Source of the DNA: Cacajao melanocephalus
Lineage: Eukaryota; Chordata; Mammalia; Primates; Pitheciidae
DNA length: 64,000 bases
NCBI GenBank assembly: GCA_963573385.1
Contig: CAUYLG010027018.1
Coordinates: 1 to 64,000 of the forward strand
Direction: 5' to 3'
Of the stretch, positions 58,628-64,000 are shown in pieces; positions within the stretch are counted from its first letter, which is position 1; each line of letters begins with the position of its first letter. Below the pieces are notes generated by a model. It was not told the origin of the DNA. It was given only the letters and a program-made list of their open reading frames with translations, and did no database searches. Position numbers and translations under genes: made by a program.

Positions 58628-58933
58628 TTTTTTTTTTTTTTTTTTTTTTTTTTTGAGAGTTTCACTCGTCACCCGGGCTGGAATACAATGGCGTGATCTC
58701 GGCTCACTGCAACCTCCATCTCCCAAGTTCAAGCAATTCTCCTGCCTCAGCCTCCTAACTAGTTGGGATTACAGGCACCCACCACTATACTTGGCTAATT
58801 TTTGTATATTTTCAGTAAAGACGGGGTTTCGCCACATTGGCCAGGCTGGTCTCACACTCCTGACCTCAGGTGATCCGCCTGCCTCAGCCTCCCTAGGTAC
58901 TGGGATTACAGGTATGAGCTACCATGCCTGGCC
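58628..58933 (-). repeat. Alu
   Basis: T27 then a full minus-strand Alu. It sits directly behind the previous left-arm copy in the same orientation. Confidence 0.95.
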
Positions 58934-59000
58934 AGCTCTCTGTCTCCCTTTTCACAGAAGAAAACAGTGTCTAATGAAAACATCTGAAAAGGTATCCCCA

Positions 59001-59132
59001 CAGTGTGTGGTGGTTCATGCCTGTAATCCCAGCACTTTGGGAGGCCAGGCAGGCAGATCATTTGAGCCCAGGCATTATAGACCAGCCTGGGCAACATGGT
59101 AAAACCCCATCTCTATTTAAAAAAAAAAAAAA
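59001..59132 (+). repeat. Free left-arm Alu
   Basis: CAGTGTGTGGTGGTTCATGCC to CATCTCTATTT plus A15, opposite in orientation to the two copies before it. Confidence 0.9.
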
Positions 59133-59154
59133 GGCAGCTACTACATACTAGAGT

Positions 59155-59340
59155 CTTCTCTCCTCCTCCTCCTTTGTTCCCTTCTTCTTCCCCTCCTTCT
59201 CCTCCTTTTCCCCCTCCTCCCCCTTTTCCTCTTTTCTTCTCCTCCTTCTTCTTCCCCTCTTCTTCCTGATTCTTCTTGTTATTCTCTGTTTTTCTCCATC
59301 TCCTCCTCTTCTCCCTTCCTCCTCTCCCCCGTCTTTCCAG
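59155..59340. repeat. Polypyrimidine tract
   Basis: Some 185 bases made almost wholly of C and T (CTCCTCCTCC, CTTCTTCCCC and variants) on the plus strand. Reading the other strand gives a spurious Lys/Glu/Gly-rich frame. Confidence 0.95.
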
Positions 59341-59384
59341 CTTCACCTTCTACTTCTCTCCCCTCATACACTACGTTCCTCCCT

Positions 59385-59660
59385 CTTGCTCCTTAAACAC
59401 TAGCAAACTTCACAGCACCTCCGAGCCTTCGCACTGGCCTTTCCTTCTCCCGCAACACTCTCGCTTCTTCTTTGCACAGTAAGCTTTTGGCATGGGACTT
59501 CAACTCACATGTCACCTTCTCAAGGAAACCTGGCCTATTGCCTGGTCCCATCCTGGCAGTGTAAGCTCATGAGAACTGTGAGCAAGCATGTCCATTTGTA
59601 TAGCTGTGTTCTTAACACCCGAGAAAGAAATATTTGTTACTGAACAAACAGAAACTGATG
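59385..59660 (+). repeat. L2 relic
   Basis: GAGCCTTCGCACTGGCCTTT, CAACTCACATGTCACCTTCT, CAAGGAAACCTGGCC and GAAATATTTGTTACTGAACA follow the L2 3' region in order. Confidence 0.85.
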
Positions 59661-59741
59661 AACACCTACACTTTAAGTATGTCCCACTCCAGAGCAAATA
59701 AAAGTAAAATAATTCTGATACACAGGGATGTTTTATCTTCT

Positions 59742-60032
59742 CCATCCAACACAATACATGTCAAGGCTCCTCAAGCACTAACAGATATTCTGCCTGCTTC
59801 TCTGAATCTCTTCTTCAGGTTGGAGTTTCCCGTTTTCTTTTCAGCATTTGCTCAGCTCTAATGAGAAAGTTCATCAGAAAAAAAAAAAAATAGCACAAGA
59901 AAATGAAACATCCTCTGGACTCCAAGAAGCCTCCAGCATCGAGGTCTAACTTCCCCATTCCCATCTCTGATTTTCTTTATTTGTGTCCTTAGAGTGTTTC
60001 CTACAGATACAGTGTCTTCCTTCATCTTGCCT
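59742..60032 (+). repeat. Local direct duplication, copy 2 (partner 58043-58327)
   Basis: Second copy of the 58043-58327 block. An A-run has grown to 14 at 59879-59891 compared with its partner. Confidence 0.92.
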
Positions 60033-60660
60033 TCTTTCTACTACCTACTTCTCACATTTTTCAGAGTATTTCTTCTATATGCTTTACCAGGGCTTAACCA
60101 TTTGTTTGGAGTTGTATTGTAAACCTTTGGGTCTATGTTCTGATTTTGCTGTCAGTTTCATATTCAGATTTGCATTTTGGCACCCACAGGGCCTCTTTGC
60201 CACTTGACCTTCATCAGCCTACCTAGGGTACCCAGGGAGAGGTAATGTGTCACATTGGGGTTTCCCGAAATGTTCAAGCTGAGTGCCCAGCTGATGAAAT
60301 AGACGTAGTTTTTACTTCTTCTTTAAAAAGAAAAAAAAATTCTATTAAAATAGCTAAGCACAGCAATGTTAAACCAAATTAAAAATTCCAAAATATATTT
60401 AGCATAAAGAAACTCCTGTCAGATACACAAGAAACTGTTAACGGTGATTTCCTGGACTTGAGGAAGTGGGAACTAGGGGAAAAGTGGAGGAGGGAATTTT
60501 TACAGTATACTTTTTTTTATACTTTTTGAGTTGCACATGCAATGTATAACTATTTCAAAACTTCGATAAATTAAGTACTTTTAAAATTTAAAAGACATAT
60601 TTATGTGACATTATTTTTAAATTACTAGGGCACAGTTTACATTTTTTTTTTTCTTTTTAA
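60033..60660. other. 5' flank, unique sequence
   Basis: A/T-rich runs only. No gene recognised. Confidence 0.5.
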
Positions 60661-60672
60661 AAGTCATGTATT

Positions 60673-60970
60673 GGCTGGGTCCAGTGGCTCATGCCTGTCA
60701 TCCCAGCACTCTGGGAGGTCGAGCTTGGCAGATCACCTGAGGTCAGGAGTTCGAGACCAGCCTGGCCAACATAGTGAAACCCCATCTCCATCAAAAACAC
60801 AAAAAAATTAGCCAGGCATGGTGGTGCATGCCTGTGGTCCCAGCTGCTCAGAAGCCTGAGGCAGGAGCATTGCTTGAACCCAGGAGGCAGAGGTTACAGT
60901 GAGCTAAGATCGCACCACTACACCCTAGTCTGGGCAACAGAGCAAGACTCTGTCTCAAATTAAAAAAAAA
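60673..60970 (+). repeat. Alu
   Basis: Full-length. The 12-bp duplication AAGTCATGTATT / AAGTAATGTATT (60661-60672, 60969-60980) differs at one base. Confidence 0.95.
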
Positions 60971-60980
60971 GTAATGTATT

Positions 60981-62465
<1,485 letters not shown>

Positions 62466-62574
62466 AAGCCCACAGAACAAAGGAGATAAAAGGAATGCAT
62501 GGTTGTTCACCTGGAATCTTTCTTCACCTGTTCTTAACAGGACACTTCAGTCAAAATAGCTTGTGATTCTTTGA

Positions 62575-63015
62575 CTCAAAGAGTAATGAATTTCAACAGC
62601 CAAAAGCTGGAAATAACCCGACAGAAGAATAGATAAACAACATGTAATATAAACATACAATGGAATATTATTCAACCTTAACAAGAAATGGTATCTCGAC
62701 ACATGCTACAACACAAATGAACCTTGAGGATGTTATGCTAAGTAAAATAAGCCGGTCACAAAATGACAAATACTGTATGATTCCATTTGTATGAGGTACC
62801 TAGAGTAGTCAAATTCATAGAGCCAGAAAGAATAGCCGTTGCCAGGGACTTGGGAAGAGGGGCAGAGGGAGTTATTGTTTAATGGGCACAGAGTTTCAGT
62901 TTTCCAAGATGAAAGAGTTCTGGGGATGGATGGTGGTAATGGTTGCACAACAGTGTAAATGTTTTTAATGCCACTTAACTGTGCACTTAAAATGATTACA
63001 TAATAGTAAAGCCTA
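62575..63015 (+). mobile_element. Old L1 (L1M) 3' end
   Basis: CAATGGAATATTATTCAACC, GATGTTATGCTAAGTAAAAT, GTATGATTCCATTTGTATGAG and CAGAGTTTCAGTTTTCCAAG, then CTGTGCACTTAAAATGATTA, follow the ORF2 end and 3' UTR of old L1 copies. Confidence 0.88.
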
Positions 63016-63176
63016 TTACATGAGTCTTCAGAGGAAGATGAGAGGCAGTTTGGTACAAGGGTTAGAGAGCTAAACTTGGGAAAGACCCTGACCCTTTCAG
63101 TTTGTCAGTTACTTCTTCAATCAGAGGTCAGTGTCTTGTAACAGTGTTGCATAAACACCAAAGCACAGTCCAAAGG

Positions 63177-63412
63177 CAGGCTGACTATCCCTTATCCGAG
63201 ATGCTTGGGACCAGGAGTAATCTGGATTTATGATTTTTTCAGATTTAGGAATATTTGCATTATTCTTACTGGTTGAGCATCCTAAACCTGAAAATCTGAA
63301 ACCCGACAGGCTCTATGATCATTTCCTTTCAATGTCATGTCAGCACTCAAAAAGTTCTGGATTCTGGAGCATTTTGATTTTCAGATTTTCTGATTAGGGA
63401 CCCTCAGCCTGC
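63177..63412. mobile_element. Internally deleted Tigger-like DNA transposon
   Basis: CAGGCTGACTATCCCTTATC at one end and GATTTTCTGATTAGGGACCC near the other, with CTTGGGACCAGGAGTAATC between, match a known pogo-type MITE with complementary ends. Family from memory. Confidence 0.7.
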
Positions 63413-63623
63413 AGCAGGCATCTTTAATGGATTTTTTGCAGAGTGTTTCCTAAATCACATTGCTAAGTCTTGTTATTCTTTTAAAATCTAAGCCTATCAC
63501 ACGAGAGCATGAAGATAATATGTTCGAGCATGCTCCCTGTAAGCACTGATTGTTATAGTGAATGGTTAAATAAATGTCGATGCATCCATACAACTAAATA
63601 TTATTCGAGCCTTCAAAAGATTA

Positions 63624-63998
<375 letters not shown>

Positions 63999-64000
63999 GA

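Noticed and set aside
59113..59346. Lys/Glu/Gly-rich minus-strand frame
   Set aside because: Pure product of the polypyrimidine tract.

Overview
The window is primate nuclear DNA. About 46 full or partial Alu elements, THE1 and MLT1 (MaLR) LTRs, L1, L2 and MIR relics, and Tigger- and hAT-type DNA transposon fossils place it in an anthropoid primate, probably an ape or Old World monkey. The species cannot be settled from the sequence alone. A near-exact Illumina sequencing-adapter remnant at bases 28-60 suggests a draft assembly built or gap-filled with short reads, rather than a polished human reference.

The only protein-coding gene I can support is the 5' part of USP12, on the minus strand. 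USP12 is a ubiquitin-specific protease that works with WDR48/UAF1 and WDR20. Coding exon 1 (52657-52704, 16 codons) lies in a CpG island at about 52.0-53.4 kb. Coding exon 2 (2497-2577, 27 codons) ends just before the catalytic Cys box. Intron 1 between them is 50,079 bp, and bases 1-2496 are the start of intron 2. The remaining exons lie beyond the low-coordinate end. Bases above about 53.4 kb are 5' flank.

Layout: 1-130 probable artefact; 131-2496 intron 2; 2497-2577 exon 2; 2578-17 kb intron 1 with scattered repeats, including two reciprocal THE1/Alu nestings; 17-31 kb an Alu-dense stretch with a duplicated block of about 430 bp and an LTR-like element; 33.6-37.0 kb an old L1 opened by several later insertions; 39-43 kb MLT1, Tigger and L1 relics and a local inverted duplication; 43-52 kb mostly unique AT-rich intron with MIR and L2 relics; 52.0-53.4 kb CpG island, promoter and exon 1; 53.4-64 kb 5' flank with a head-to-tail run of four Alus, a (TG)25 microsatellite, a polypyrimidine tract and a second direct duplication of about 285 bp.

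I see no novel multi-gene system. The points most worth checking are the adapter contamination, the layout at the USP12 start (a YY1/TISU-like upstream ATG opening an 8-codon uORF whose TAA overlaps the Met5 ATG, the residue that aligns with the start of paralogue USP46), three unexplained local duplications (two direct, one inverted), and several nested insertions that give a relative order of events. All identities and subfamily names are by eye and memory. No alignment was run.
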